Assembly (NCBI GenBank): GCA_036351115.1
Contig: JAZBOL010000142.1
Span: 1 to 64,000, forward strand
DNA length: 64,000 nt
DNA from: Marinihelvus sp036351115
GTDB taxonomy: Bacteria; Pseudomonadota; Gammaproteobacteria; Xanthomonadales; SZUA-36
Reading direction: 5' to 3'
In this document: positions 45,903 to 55,163 of the stretch, one piece after another
Layout: the number at the start of each line of letters is the position of its first letter
Position numbering within the stretch: position 1 is the stretch's first letter
Notes under the pieces: model-generated
What the model was told of the DNA's origin: nothing
Seen by the model: the letters and a program-made list of their open reading frames with translations, nothing else
Database searches by the model: none
Made by a program: the position numbers and the translations under genes

Positions 45903-48062
45903 TCAGTCAAGACGGTCCGGGTTCGGCTCCTTGCTTTGTCGCTCACTCAGCATGTGTCGCAGCAACCATCCGCCGCCGAGGATCAGCAGGACCACCGCCC
46001 CGAGCCCCGCCCAGGTCATGGCGCTGGGCTCCCTGACGGCCTGCATGAGACTGCCGGAGAAAAAGGTCAGTGCCGCCATGCCGGGCAGCAGTCCCAGGGC
46101 GGAACCAATGAGAAACTTGTGGAGCTTCAGGTGCGAGGCCCCGGCGACGACGTTCACGACGGTGTAGGGCGCCACGGGCATGAGGCGCAGCACGGCAACG
46201 GCGATGATGCCCCGGTCCGCGAGGCGCTCGCTGATCTGGTGAACCCGGCTCTCGCCGTAGCGCTCCAGGATCCGTCCACCGGTTCGTTCGCCGATGAGGA
46301 ACGCCACCGCAGCGCTGAGGATGGCGCCGGTCATGGACGCCGCAAAGCCCTGCCAGGCGCCGAGAAGCAGGGCGGCGGCCACCACCAGGACCGTGAGCGG
46401 CATCATCAACAGGGCGGTCGCCGTGATGACGCCGACGGCAGCGAGAAAGCGGGAGACGGGACTGTCGAGTAACGCCAGGCCTTCCGCCAGGCGATCCGGA
46501 TTGGCCCACTCTCCCAGGGGTGTCCAGCGCCAGGCCGCCCCGAGGGCGAGCAGCGCCACGACGAAGCCCAGGAACAGGTACACGCGGCGGTGGCCTTCGT
46601 CCTTCGACGCGTCCGGGATGCTCCGCTGCATCAGCGCGGCAGCGTCGATGGGCTCCTCCGGATCGACCAGGATCTCCTCCTCCTCCAACGCCACCGCGCG
46701 GGGCTCCTCCGGTCGCTCCAGGATTCGCAGGGAGCGGCCATCCGCGGTGGTGAGGCGTTCGACGGCTTCGATCAGTCCGGACGTCTCTTCCCGGGCCTGC
46801 TCCACCCGGCTCGCCGGGACGTCGAGATGCTCCGCCAGCAGTTCGTGCAGCAACGCCCGCGCAGCCCCGTGCCGCTGATCCACGATCGCCGCATCACACT
46901 CGCTGTCCAGCCCCATGGACCGGTTGCTCGTGTTGGCCGAACCGATGCGCAGGAAACAGTCGTCAGCGATCATCACCTTGGCGTGCACCATGATGCATTC
47001 GTCCTCGGGCAGGCCTGGCTGGTACGCGTAGAAGAGCCGAAGCCGGTCATGCCGATCAGCCTCCCGAAGCTCGGCCACGCGGCGTCGACGCAGCTCACCC
47101 ATGCTGACCTGTTCGAGCCAGCCCCCGGTGACCCGGGGCAGCACGATGATGAGGTCCGGGCCCTCTTCTTCGCGGAGACGCTCAGCCAGTGCGGCGCACA
47201 AGGAACGGGAGGTCAGGTACTGGTTTTCGATGTAGATGTAATCCCGGGCGCGACGAAACGAATCAAAGTAAAGCTGCTCGACTTCCCGCACTTCCTCCCG
47301 GTCCGCGTAAGCTGGCCAGGTCCGGGCCAGGGCCACCTCGAGGTCGCACCAGCTCAGGGGCGGGCTCCCGGTCTCCGGCTCCGGGCGGGTCTCGCCTGCC
47401 GGCGGCTCCTCCGCCGATTGAAGGGCGGGCGGCTTCCGGTCCGACCCGGACGCCGCCCAACGCTGTCGGGCCAGCTCGCCGAGGGCCCGGGCCGGTGCGC
47501 CCTCCAGTTGCAGCATGAGATCGTGGAAGGGTTGGTAGCGTTCCCCATCCGGATTGGTGCGCCGTCGATCGTTCGGGGCATGCTCCGCCGTGTCCCATCG
47601 CCATCGGCTGAGATCGATGCCGCCGACAAAGGCCGTCTCGTCGTCGATGACCACGAATTTCTGGTGCTGGGAGGCCGTGGCCGGGTGCGCACCGTCGAAC
47701 CACGCCTGAAAGCGTTCATGTCCGAAGTACTGCAGTCGTTCGCCCTGGAACCACTCGCGTTCCCGGGCGTAGATAAAGCTGAAGTCCCAGCTCAGCAACC
47801 AGACTTCGAGCGATTCGTTGCCTTCGAGCAGTCCGGTGAAAAATTCCTCGAAGGTCGGAGCCGTGTCCTCCCGCCCCATGCGCTCGTTGCGGTCGAAGTC
47901 CCAGCCCACCACGAGGATCGTGTTTTTCGCCTTGCCGCAGGCTTCCCGCAGCGCGTCGAAGTATTCGCTGGATTCGTGACGGATCGTGGCTCGCCTGGCC
48001 GTTTCGATGCGCCAGCAATTGCGGCCCGGGTCGAAAAGATCGTCCCACCCTGAATCCATCAC
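45903..48062 (-). CDS. Phospholipase D (cardiolipin-synthase-like) fused to a VTT membrane domain
   Basis: 719 aa. The N-terminal two-thirds is a PLD-type enzyme with HKD1 QHQKFVVIDDE (His about 133, Lys 135, Asp 140) and HKD2 VHAKVMIADD (His about 360, Lys 362, Asp 367), and IENQYLTS. From about residue 510 the rest is a VTT/DedA (SNARE-associated) membrane domain: TALLMMPLTVLVVAAALLLG, GAILSAAVAFLIGERTGG, MPVAPYTVVNVVAGAS. VTT proteins move or scramble lipids; joined to PLD this may remodel or move phospholipids in the inner membrane. No signal peptide; the PLD part should be cytoplasmic. Confidence 0.92.
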   Translation of the reverse strand: MMDSGWDDLFDPGRNCWRIETARRATIRHESSEYFDALREACGKAKNTILVVGWDFDRNERMGREDTAPTFEEFFTGLLEGNESLEVWLLSWDFSFIYAREREWFQGERLQYFGHERFQAWFDGAHPATASQHQKFVVIDDETAFVGGIDLSRWRWDTAEHAPNDRRRTNPDGERYQPFHDLMLQLEGAPARALGELARQRWAASGSDRKPPALQSAEEPPAGETRPEPETGSPPLSWCDLEVALARTWPAYADREEVREVEQLYFDSFRRARDYIYIENQYLTSRSLCAALAERLREEEGPDLIIVLPRVTGGWLEQVSMGELRRRRVAELREADRHDRLRLFYAYQPGLPEDECIMVHAKVMIADDCFLRIGSANTSNRSMGLDSECDAAIVDQRHGAARALLHELLAEHLDVPASRVEQAREETSGLIEAVERLTTADGRSLRILERPEEPRAVALEEEEILVDPEEPIDAAALMQRSIPDASKDEGHRRVYLFLGFVVALLALGAAWRWTPLGEWANPDRLAEGLALLDSPVSRFLAAVGVITATALLMMPLTVLVVAAALLLGAWQGFAASMTGAILSAAVAFLIGERTGGRILERYGESRVHQISERLADRGIIAVAVLRLMPVAPYTVVNVVAGASHLKLHKFLIGSALGLLPGMAALTFFSGSLMQAVREPSAMTWAGLGAVVLLILGGGWLLRHMLSERQSKEPNPDRLD

Positions 48063-48113
48063 GGCGCCGCACTCGTCATGGTTGGGCCAGTCCCGTCGGG
48101 AAAGACGAACCGG

Positions 48114-48944
48114 TCAGGGGTTGCCGTACTGGGCGAGGACTTTTTCGATGGCGCCGCTGTCCAGCAGTTCGCCGACACTGGCATCGAGACGTTCGAAGGT
48201 TTCCTCGTCCACTGCTGCGCGACTGACCATGATGCTCACCGGTGTTTTGGAGAAGCGGACCGGATGCACGGCAACGATATTGCCCAGGTCCTTGTGGCGG
48301 ACGATTGACGCGCCGACGTACTTGTCTTCGATGATGCCCTCCACGGCGCCATCGGTCAGCCTGCCGATGTTGGTTTCGGCCAGCTGGCTGTAGATGAATT
48401 GTGCGTTCAGGTCGGGGTCGCTCTGGTATGCCGAGATCTGCGCACCGTAGAGATACTCGTTGATCACCCCGATGCGGACACCGTCGGCGAGCATCTGGCC
48501 AAGGTCCGATTCCGCGAGTTCCTCCAACCGGGCCGAGTGGACGTAAAGCAGGAATTCCTCGTCCCGGTAAGGCCGGGTGAAGCGGGCGAAGGTTTCACGC
48601 TCCGCAGTGCGGGTGGCGCCAGCGAGCAGGTGAATCTCCCCGGCTTCCAGTTGTTCCAGCAAATCACCCCAGTTGCCCTTGCGGAAGGCGATGTCGCAAT
48701 CCGCATTCGCCGTGACCGCGGTCAAGAGGTCCACGTCCAGGCCGAAGACCTGGCCGCCGGCAATCTCGTACTGGTAGGGCTCCCAGGGGTCCCAGCCCAT
48801 GACGAGCTCACAAGCGGGGGGTGGAGGCGCCGTTGCCGGCGTCGCTGCGGGGCTGGCGGTTTCGGCCGGTGGCGGGGCAGAGTCACTGCAGGCCGCCAGG
48901 CCGAGGGCTAACCCGGTAATGAGCATGCGTGGGAGTGTTTGCAT
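48114..48944 (-). CDS. Orphan extracellular solute-binding lipoprotein (family 3)
   Basis: 276 aa. Lipobox LGLAACSD (Cys about 19) fixes the ATG at 48944, which has GAGGAG upstream; the frame up to 49325 is spurious. A Pro/Ala-rich linker follows. The periplasmic type II binding fold reads ACELVMGWDPWEPYQYEI, GLDVDLLTAV, WGDLLEQLEAGEIHLLAGATRTAERE (the family 3 signature) and VEGIIEDKYVGASI. It probably binds a polar amino acid or small organic ion. No ABC permease or ATPase is nearby, so it might act in sensing or chemotaxis. Divergent from the lipoprotein at 49129. Confidence 0.87.
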   Translation of the reverse strand: MQTLPRMLITGLALGLAACSDSAPPPAETASPAATPATAPPPPACELVMGWDPWEPYQYEIAGGQVFGLDVDLLTAVTANADCDIAFRKGNWGDLLEQLEAGEIHLLAGATRTAERETFARFTRPYRDEEFLLYVHSARLEELAESDLGQMLADGVRIGVINEYLYGAQISAYQSDPDLNAQFIYSQLAETNIGRLTDGAVEGIIEDKYVGASIVRHKDLGNIVAVHPVRFSKTPVSIMVSRAAVDEETFERLDASVGELLDSGAIEKVLAQYGNP

Positions 48945-49128
48945 GGTGCCACTCCTCTCTGGCTGGTTGACACCGGTGAGTGTACACCATGGCTGACTCG
49001 GGCCTGGGACGATCTTTTCCGGATTGTCGGTGAACTTCGGCCCTGGTCGTGGTTCAATGCTCCGGTCGATGCACCATCGTATCGATCCAAGGTCGTCCTG
49101 AACCCCAGCCACACCAGCGAGGAACTCC

Positions 49129-49818
49129 ATGCGCCAACGCCTGACGACATCGGTGCTCTGCGCCGCCCTGGTCTCCGGCCTGCTCGCAGCCTGCTCCGAG
49201 TCCGGTCCCGAGACCGTTTCCAACCCGACCCCGGCGTCGTCCGCGGAGACCGGCGTCTCCATGGATCGACCCGCCCCTTGCGGCCCTGGCCCCAACTTGC
49301 TGGAGAATCCGACGTTCACCCTCAACGAGGCGGGCTTCCTGTTGCCCTGGAAGACGGCTCAGCATGCCGGCCAGGCATCCTTCGAGACCCGCTATGAAGC
49401 GGGCGTCTTCACGGTCGAGCGTACGGGCCCCGAGCACTGGTTGACCCTGACCCAGACACTTCAACTGGACGAGCAGCGGGGGCGCCGGCTCGAACTGCGC
49501 GTTGACCTGGAAATGGACACGAACGGTGAAGGCGACATGGCGAAATACGATCCGGGCGCCGGCCTGGTGTACCGCATCTGGGGACGGCCTTTTCCGAATC
49601 TCACCGTGACCCGGCAGGTCGTCGAGGACACGTTTCAACACGAACCGCGCCTGGGAAAGCACGACTGGACCCTGGTGAGAAAGTTTATCGATGTGCCGGA
49701 AAACGCCACCCGCATGCAGGTAGGTTTTTCCCTGCGCGCGAACGGCCGGCTCAGCGTGCGATACCCCGAATTGCATGACTGCGGCCCGGCGCCCGTCGAG
49801 GCGCCGGGATCGGAATAG
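49129..49818 (+). CDS. Lipoprotein with CBM-like beta-sandwich
   Basis: 229 aa. Signal and lipobox SGLLAACSES (Cys about 22). After a Ser/Pro spacer, GPNLLENPTFTLNEAGFLLPW resembles the N-terminus of CBM4/9-type carbohydrate-binding domains, followed by beta-strands with alternating aromatic residues (TLTQTLQLDEQRGRRLELRV, VPENATRMQVGFSLR). A sugar or cell-wall ligand is inferred. Outer membrane is likely because the +2 residue after Cys is Ser. ATG has a weak GGAACTCC-like upstream. Function otherwise unknown. Confidence 0.8.
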   Translation: MRQRLTTSVLCAALVSGLLAACSESGPETVSNPTPASSAETGVSMDRPAPCGPGPNLLENPTFTLNEAGFLLPWKTAQHAGQASFETRYEAGVFTVERTGPEHWLTLTQTLQLDEQRGRRLELRVDLEMDTNGEGDMAKYDPGAGLVYRIWGRPFPNLTVTRQVVEDTFQHEPRLGKHDWTLVRKFIDVPENATRMQVGFSLRANGRLSVRYPELHDCGPAPVEAPGSE

Positions 49819-49835
49819 TCCCTCCGCGCCGGCGC

Positions 49836-52577
49836 TTACTCGATTTCGTTTCCGTTGGGGTCGAGGTAACGTATATCGCCCAGGTCCAGGGCCTTGATGT
49901 CTTCCTCGATCCGGCTGCGGTCGCCGACCACCACCCAGATCAGTCCCTCGGGATCGAGCACGCGTGAGGCCTGCTCGCTGACATCCTCGAGGGACAGGGA
50001 ACGAACCTGTTCGGCATAGTTGTCCCAGTGATCATCCGGAAGGTCGAAACGTACGATTTCGGCCAGGTCACCGACCACGGCGCCGTTGGTCTGCCAGCGG
50101 CCGGGAAGCGTCAGGGTTCGCTGATCCTTGATCTTGGCCAGTTCCGCCTCCGTGGGCGGAACCTCACCGCGGATCTGCACGATCTCCTTTTGCATTTCGA
50201 CCATGGAATCGGCGGTACGGTCGGACTGCACCGGCGCATAGGCCAGCCAGGGACGCTGGGCGGCCGCTTCGACGAGAAAGCTTCCGGCGCCGTAGGACCA
50301 GCTCTTGTCCTCACGCAGGTTCATGTTCAGACGGGCCGTGAATCCGCCGCCGAGGACCTGGTTCATGGATTCGATGGCGAGATTGGCGAAGTCCGACTTG
50401 GGCGGGACCACCTGTCCGGCGGCAATGATGGACTGTTCCGCCCCGGGCCGGTTCATGATGTAGATCGTCGGACGTTCGCGGTTGCGCACCGTGGCCAGGT
50501 TTTTCTCCGGGATGTCGCCGGCGTTCCAGCGGGAAAACGCTTCTTCCAGCTGGGGCAGCAGCGCTTCCATGCTCACGTCGCCGACCACCAGCAGGGTGGC
50601 GTTGTTCGGCCGTACCCAGGTGTCGTGGAAGTTCCGGAGGTCATCCGCGTCGATGGCGGAAACGCTGTCCACCGTGCCCGTGCCGGTCAGGGGTGTGGCG
50701 TAGGCATGGCCCTCGCCGTACATGAGCGTGGGCAACACCCGCTGCAGCATGGCGCCCGGGTTCATCTGTTCGCGCTGGATCGCGGCGATCTGGTTCTTGC
50801 GCAGGCGTTCCAGTTCGTTCTCCGGAAACGCCGGGTTCAGAATGACGTCCGCGTAGAGATCGAGGGAGTCCTCCAGGTTCTCCTTCAGGGCGGATAGGGT
50901 GACCGTCGAGATATCCAGGTTGGAACCGGTGCCGAGGGTCATCCCGAGCCTGGCCAGTTCGTCCGAGATCTCCAGGGCCGAGCGCCGCTTCGTGCCCTCG
51001 TCCAGCATGTTCATGGCCAGGCTCGCCGTACCGGGCGTGGCGGAGGCGTCGGCGGCGTAGCCGGCGTTGATCTGCAGGTTCATTTCGATCACGGGCACGG
51101 CATTGCGCTCGGCGAGCACGACCTCGAGCCCGTTCGAGAGCGTGGCCCGCTCGAAGTCGGGAAACTCACCGGAAGGAAACTGGTCCGGAACCGGCAGGCC
51201 GGCGCTGCGGTCCACGGTACTGGCCACGGTGCTGCGCTCCTGGAAGGGATGCACTTCCAGGACGAACACGCCTTCGTTCAGCCACTCCTCGGCGGCGTCC
51301 TGCACCTGTTCGGCGCTGGCCCCCAGGATGCGGGCCTGGGAAGCTTCGTGGGCATCCGGGCTGCCGAGGTACACCGTGCTGGCCGCCAGCACGTCCGACT
51401 TGCCGCCGAATCCGCCGACCCGCTCGATACCGCGCAGGAATCCGGCTCGCTGTCCGGTCTTGGAGCGCGCCAGCTCGTCCCGGGTGGGGCCTTCCTCCCG
51501 GAAGCGGGCCAGTTCCTCGCGAATCACCGCTTCGAGCTCCGCCAGGTCCCCGCCGGGCTGGGCCGTCGCGATGATGCCGAACAGGCCGCCCAGCTCCCGG
51601 GGGAAAGCAAAGGCGTTCACATCCGTCGCGATCTGGTCCTGGTACACGAGGCGCTTGTAGAGCCGGCTGGACTTGCCGGTGGACAGGACATCCCCGGCGA
51701 TGGTCAGGTAATCGACCTCGTCCATGCCGTAGGCCGGGCCGTTCCAGATCATGTACAGGCGCGGCTGGGGCACCCGGTCCTCCATGACCACGCGGCTTTC
51801 CTCGCTGCGCCGGGCCAGGTTCTCGGCGGGCTTGATCAATGGCGGCCCGGCGGGAATGTCGCCGAAGTAGCGTTCCACCCGTTCCCGTACGTCTTCCGGA
51901 TCGACGTCACCGGCGACGACCAGCACGGCATTGTTCGGTCCGTAGTACTGCCGGAACCAGTTCTTCGCGTCTTCCAGGGAAGCCGCGTTCAGGTCCTCCA
52001 TTGAGCCGATCACCGAGTGCGCGTAGGGGTGTCCCCTGGGATAGGTGTTTTCAAAGATCGTCAGGAACGCCTTGCCGTAGGGCTGGTTTTCACCCTGGCG
52101 CTTTTCGTTTTGCACCACGCCCCGCTGTTCGTCGAGCCGTTCCTGGCTGATGGCGCCGAGCATGTGGCCCATGCGGTCGGATTCGAGCCACAGGACGGAG
52201 TCGAGGGCCGAGGTGGGTACGACCTGGAAATAATTGGTCCGGTCGAAGTTGGTCGTGCCGTTCGTCCCGGTGGCGCCGAGGCGGTCGAGGGCCTTGAAGT
52301 AGTCGTCGTTGAAATTTTCCGACCCGTTGAACATCAGGTGTTCGAAGAGATGGGCAAAGCCGGTCTTGCCCTCTGGTTCGTCCGCCGAGCCCACGTCGTA
52401 CCAGACGTTGACCGCGACGATCGGCGCCTTGCGATCGACGTGCACGATCAGCGTCAGTCCGTTGTCCAGGGTGTACTGCGTGTAGGGGATGGGAATGACG
52501 CCGTCGTCCTGGCCCTGGGCGACGGGGGCCAGGGACAGCAGGGCGGCGGCGGCAAGGGCCAGGAAGTTGCGAACCAT
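49836..52577 (-). CDS. M16 zinc peptidase, tandem-domain, exported
   Basis: 913 aa. Start at 52577 (GGAGA upstream); the longer frame to 53474 overlaps the opposite-strand papain gene. Signal peptide (ALAAAALLSLAPVAQG). The inverted zinc motif HLFEH (His 76, Glu 79, His 80) and the distal Glu in LDEQRGVVQNE sit in domain 1; domains 2-4 are the non-catalytic M16 repeats (EFPDFERATLSNGLEVVLAE, DEGTKRRSALEISDEL, GDVSMEALLPQLEEAF). Insulinase-like peptidases degrade short peptides in the periplasm. The second domain lacks HxxEH as usual. Highly typical length for PqqL/YhjJ-type enzymes. Confidence 0.92.
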   Translation of the reverse strand: MVRNFLALAAAALLSLAPVAQGQDDGVIPIPYTQYTLDNGLTLIVHVDRKAPIVAVNVWYDVGSADEPEGKTGFAHLFEHLMFNGSENFNDDYFKALDRLGATGTNGTTNFDRTNYFQVVPTSALDSVLWLESDRMGHMLGAISQERLDEQRGVVQNEKRQGENQPYGKAFLTIFENTYPRGHPYAHSVIGSMEDLNAASLEDAKNWFRQYYGPNNAVLVVAGDVDPEDVRERVERYFGDIPAGPPLIKPAENLARRSEESRVVMEDRVPQPRLYMIWNGPAYGMDEVDYLTIAGDVLSTGKSSRLYKRLVYQDQIATDVNAFAFPRELGGLFGIIATAQPGGDLAELEAVIREELARFREEGPTRDELARSKTGQRAGFLRGIERVGGFGGKSDVLAASTVYLGSPDAHEASQARILGASAEQVQDAAEEWLNEGVFVLEVHPFQERSTVASTVDRSAGLPVPDQFPSGEFPDFERATLSNGLEVVLAERNAVPVIEMNLQINAGYAADASATPGTASLAMNMLDEGTKRRSALEISDELARLGMTLGTGSNLDISTVTLSALKENLEDSLDLYADVILNPAFPENELERLRKNQIAAIQREQMNPGAMLQRVLPTLMYGEGHAYATPLTGTGTVDSVSAIDADDLRNFHDTWVRPNNATLLVVGDVSMEALLPQLEEAFSRWNAGDIPEKNLATVRNRERPTIYIMNRPGAEQSIIAAGQVVPPKSDFANLAIESMNQVLGGGFTARLNMNLREDKSWSYGAGSFLVEAAAQRPWLAYAPVQSDRTADSMVEMQKEIVQIRGEVPPTEAELAKIKDQRTLTLPGRWQTNGAVVGDLAEIVRFDLPDDHWDNYAEQVRSLSLEDVSEQASRVLDPEGLIWVVVGDRSRIEEDIKALDLGDIRYLDPNGNEIE

Positions 52578-52724
52578 GGAGTGTCTCCGAAACAGTTGTC
52601 TAAGGGCCCGGTGGGATGGTCGGGCCGTGGGTTTCCCAGCAACGATAGCACACGGTCTGCCCGGCCATGGACTAGGTTTAGGAGAAGAAATTCGCGTGTT
52701 CTCCGTGAAGAAAAGGAGTGAGCC

Positions 52725-54569
52725 ATGAGCAAGGACCGCATCAACGGATATGTCGTCAACGCCGCCCCGGATCTGCCCGACATTCGGGACTGGCCCTACC
52801 AGCCCGCGCTGGTCAACCTCGCCCGCCGCGTGGATCCCCCCCGGAACCTGGCCATCCTCGACCAGAAAGGTGAGGGCGCCTGTACCGGGTTCGGGCTGGC
52901 GGCAGTGATCAATTACCTCAACCAGCAACGCCAGGAGGCGCACAAGCGCGTGTCGCCGCGCATGCTCTACGAAATGGCCAGGCGCCACGACGAGTGGGAG
53001 GGCGAACGCTACACCGGTTCCTCCTGCCGCGGCGCGATCAAGGGCTGGTATCACACCGGGGTGGCCGAGGAGCGGCTGTGGAAGTACGTCCCCGGCCGGC
53101 CCGGGCACCTGACGGTGGACGCAGCCAAGAATGCGCGGAACACCACGATCGGTGCTTACTACCGCCTCGCTCACCGCATTTCGGATTTTCACGCTGCGCT
53201 GAACGAAACGCAGGTGCTTTACTGCTCGGCCCGGGTGCATGGCGGCTGGGCGTCCCCCGAGGATGGTGTCATCCAACGCCGGGAGGACACCACCGGGCGC
53301 CACGCCTTCGCCGTGGTCGGCTACGACGAGCGCGGTTTCTGGGTGCAGAATTCCTGGGGGGACGGCTGGGGTGAGGGCGGCCTCGCGATCTGGACCTACG
53401 AGGACTGGCAGCGAAACGTGCAGGACGCCTGGGTGCTGCGCCTGGCGCTCACGACGCCCCAGGTCTGGCACCATCCGAAGCTCGGAGAACGGCCCCTGTC
53501 AGCACGGGTGCAGGACCGGCCCGCGCCGGTACGGGGCGACATCGCCGGCCACTTCGTACACATCGACGACGGCGCGTTCCACGAAACCGGTACCTACTGG
53601 TCCAGCCTCGACGACGTCAGGGAAACCGCCGCGCTCCTGGAGACCTCGGTCAAGTACGACCACCTGCTGCTCTATGCCCACGGTGGCCTGAACAGTCCGA
53701 AGGCGTCGGCCAAGCGGATCTTCGCCATGAAGGACGTGTTCAAGGAGAACCGCGTCTATCCCTATCACTTCATGTACGACACAGGCATTCTCGAGGAGCT
53801 CAAGGACGTGGTCATCGGCAAGCGGTCGGAAACCGTCGAGCGCGCAGGAGACGTCACCGATGCCTCGGACTGGTTGCTGGAACAGGCCACGCGCATCCCG
53901 GGCCGTGCGCTCTGGCGCGAAATGAAACGCGGCGCCCGGAGCCCCTTCAACGTCAACGGCGCCGGCACCCGGACCCTCAAGCCGTTGCTGGACGCGCTGG
54001 AAAAGAACAACGGGGATCGCTCGGGGGGTGATCTCCCCCCGATCACCCTGCACCTGGTCGGGCACAGCACCGGCGCGATCCTGCTGGGCTGGCTTCTGGC
54101 GCGGCTGGCCAAACTGGGCCGCCGCCCCAAACCACGGATCGGAACCGTGCACCTGCTCGCCCCTGCGGCCAGCATTGACTTCTACCGGGACACCTATGTG
54201 CCTCGTCTGGGCGCGAATGCGACCGGCGCCGTCGTGCAGGCGCTCCGAGTGCTCAACCTCAACGACGCGCTCGAACGGGACGACTCGGTGGGACCCTATC
54301 GGAAATCACTGCTCTATCTTGTCTCGCGCGCCTTCGAGGAACGCCGGCGCGAGCGCCTGCTCGGCATGGTCCGCTACGCCGGCGAGGTGCCGCCGAACCC
54401 CGCACTCGAGCTGATCACCAGCGCCGGGCCGAACGGCGACGAAACCCGGACAAGGGCCGAGACCCACGGGGAATTCGACAACGACGTGGCGACCATGAAC
54501 ACGGTGCTGGCCGACATCCTGGGCCAGGCGCCGAACCGGCCGTTCACGTCCGAGGACCTGGGTTACTGA
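52725..54569 (+). CDS. Papain-like cysteine protease fused to an alpha/beta-hydrolase
   Basis: 614 aa, no signal peptide. Residues about 20-240 form a C1 papain-type domain: DQKGEGACTGFGLAA (oxyanion Gln about 47, Cys 53), TGRHAFAVVGYD (His about 193), FWVQNSWGDGWGEGG (Asn about 209). From about 310 an alpha/beta-hydrolase follows: HLLLYAHGGLNS, ITLHLVGHSTGAILLGWLL (nucleophile Ser about 448), TVHLLAPAAS, and THGEFDNDVATMN near the end. GGAG is six bases before the ATG. Protease and lipase- or esterase-like folds in one cytoplasmic chain are unusual. A role in toxin, conjugate turnover or processing is possible; nothing nearby decides. Confidence 0.85.
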   Translation: MSKDRINGYVVNAAPDLPDIRDWPYQPALVNLARRVDPPRNLAILDQKGEGACTGFGLAAVINYLNQQRQEAHKRVSPRMLYEMARRHDEWEGERYTGSSCRGAIKGWYHTGVAEERLWKYVPGRPGHLTVDAAKNARNTTIGAYYRLAHRISDFHAALNETQVLYCSARVHGGWASPEDGVIQRREDTTGRHAFAVVGYDERGFWVQNSWGDGWGEGGLAIWTYEDWQRNVQDAWVLRLALTTPQVWHHPKLGERPLSARVQDRPAPVRGDIAGHFVHIDDGAFHETGTYWSSLDDVRETAALLETSVKYDHLLLYAHGGLNSPKASAKRIFAMKDVFKENRVYPYHFMYDTGILEELKDVVIGKRSETVERAGDVTDASDWLLEQATRIPGRALWREMKRGARSPFNVNGAGTRTLKPLLDALEKNNGDRSGGDLPPITLHLVGHSTGAILLGWLLARLAKLGRRPKPRIGTVHLLAPAASIDFYRDTYVPRLGANATGAVVQALRVLNLNDALERDDSVGPYRKSLLYLVSRAFEERRRERLLGMVRYAGEVPPNPALELITSAGPNGDETRTRAETHGEFDNDVATMNTVLADILGQAPNRPFTSEDLGY

Positions 54570-55117
54570 TTCGGTGTTTCGCCGCGCTCCCGGGCCAGCT
54601 GCGCGAGCTTTCCGTCGTCCGGCGCCCAGATGGGATCGAGCCGGTCGGCGTTCATGGCGAAGATGTCCTCGCGGTATCGCGCGAAAAATGCCCGCGCTTC
54701 CTCGAGGTTGACCGGGTCGCCGACCACCAGCACGCCGGCCATCCCCTGGACGTTGTGGTAGAAGCAGTCGAAGAGGTAGACCCCCTCGGTCTCCAGGCTC
54801 ACGGTGATGGACTGCCCCTGTGCCGCCTCCCAGGGCTCGGCGCCCGCGGGAACGAATACGGACCGGGGCTTGTGATCGAAGTGGTGCACGACGAAGGTGA
54901 CGCGGTCCCCGGGCTCGACCTGCAGGAAGTCGGGTTCGAAGAACATGAACTCGTAGTCCCGGTTGTCAATGCCGTGAATCTCATGCTCCGATGCCGCCGC
55001 GGGGGAGGGGGGCAGGAGACCGGCCAGGACCAGGGCGCAGGCCAGCACCGGGATCAGGATCGGGATTCCTGCCGAGGGGATACGCTGGCGATAGCTGCGC
55101 GGAATGGATCGCTTCAT
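54563..55117 (-). CDS. Exported cupredoxin (pseudoazurin-like blue copper protein)
   Basis: 184 aa from the ATG at 55117, which opens a signal peptide (IPILIPVLACALVLAGLLPP). Type-1 copper ligands: His about 82 (FDHKPRSVFVP), Cys 118, His 121 and Met 126 in FDCFYHNVQGMAGVLVVGD, the pseudoazurin C-x2-H-x4-M loop. It carries electrons in the periplasm. A C-terminal extension (ANLEEARAFFARYRED) beyond the ~120-aa core is longer than pseudoazurin. It overlaps the papain gene end by 7 bp, convergently, and is divergent from the antiporter at 55164. Confidence 0.9.
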   Translation of the reverse strand: MKRSIPRSYRQRIPSAGIPILIPVLACALVLAGLLPPSPAAASEHEIHGIDNRDYEFMFFEPDFLQVEPGDRVTFVVHHFDHKPRSVFVPAGAEPWEAAQGQSITVSLETEGVYLFDCFYHNVQGMAGVLVVGDPVNLEEARAFFARYREDIFAMNADRLDPIWAPDDGKLAQLARERGETPNQ

Positions 55118-55163
55118 GGTGAACGCGGCCACGTCGGGTTCCTGGTGTAAAGTCGATGGCGTA

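Noticed and set aside
52578..53474. N-terminal extension of the M16 gene to 53474
   Set aside because: It is antisense to the papain gene; the signal peptide and ribosome site lie at 52577.
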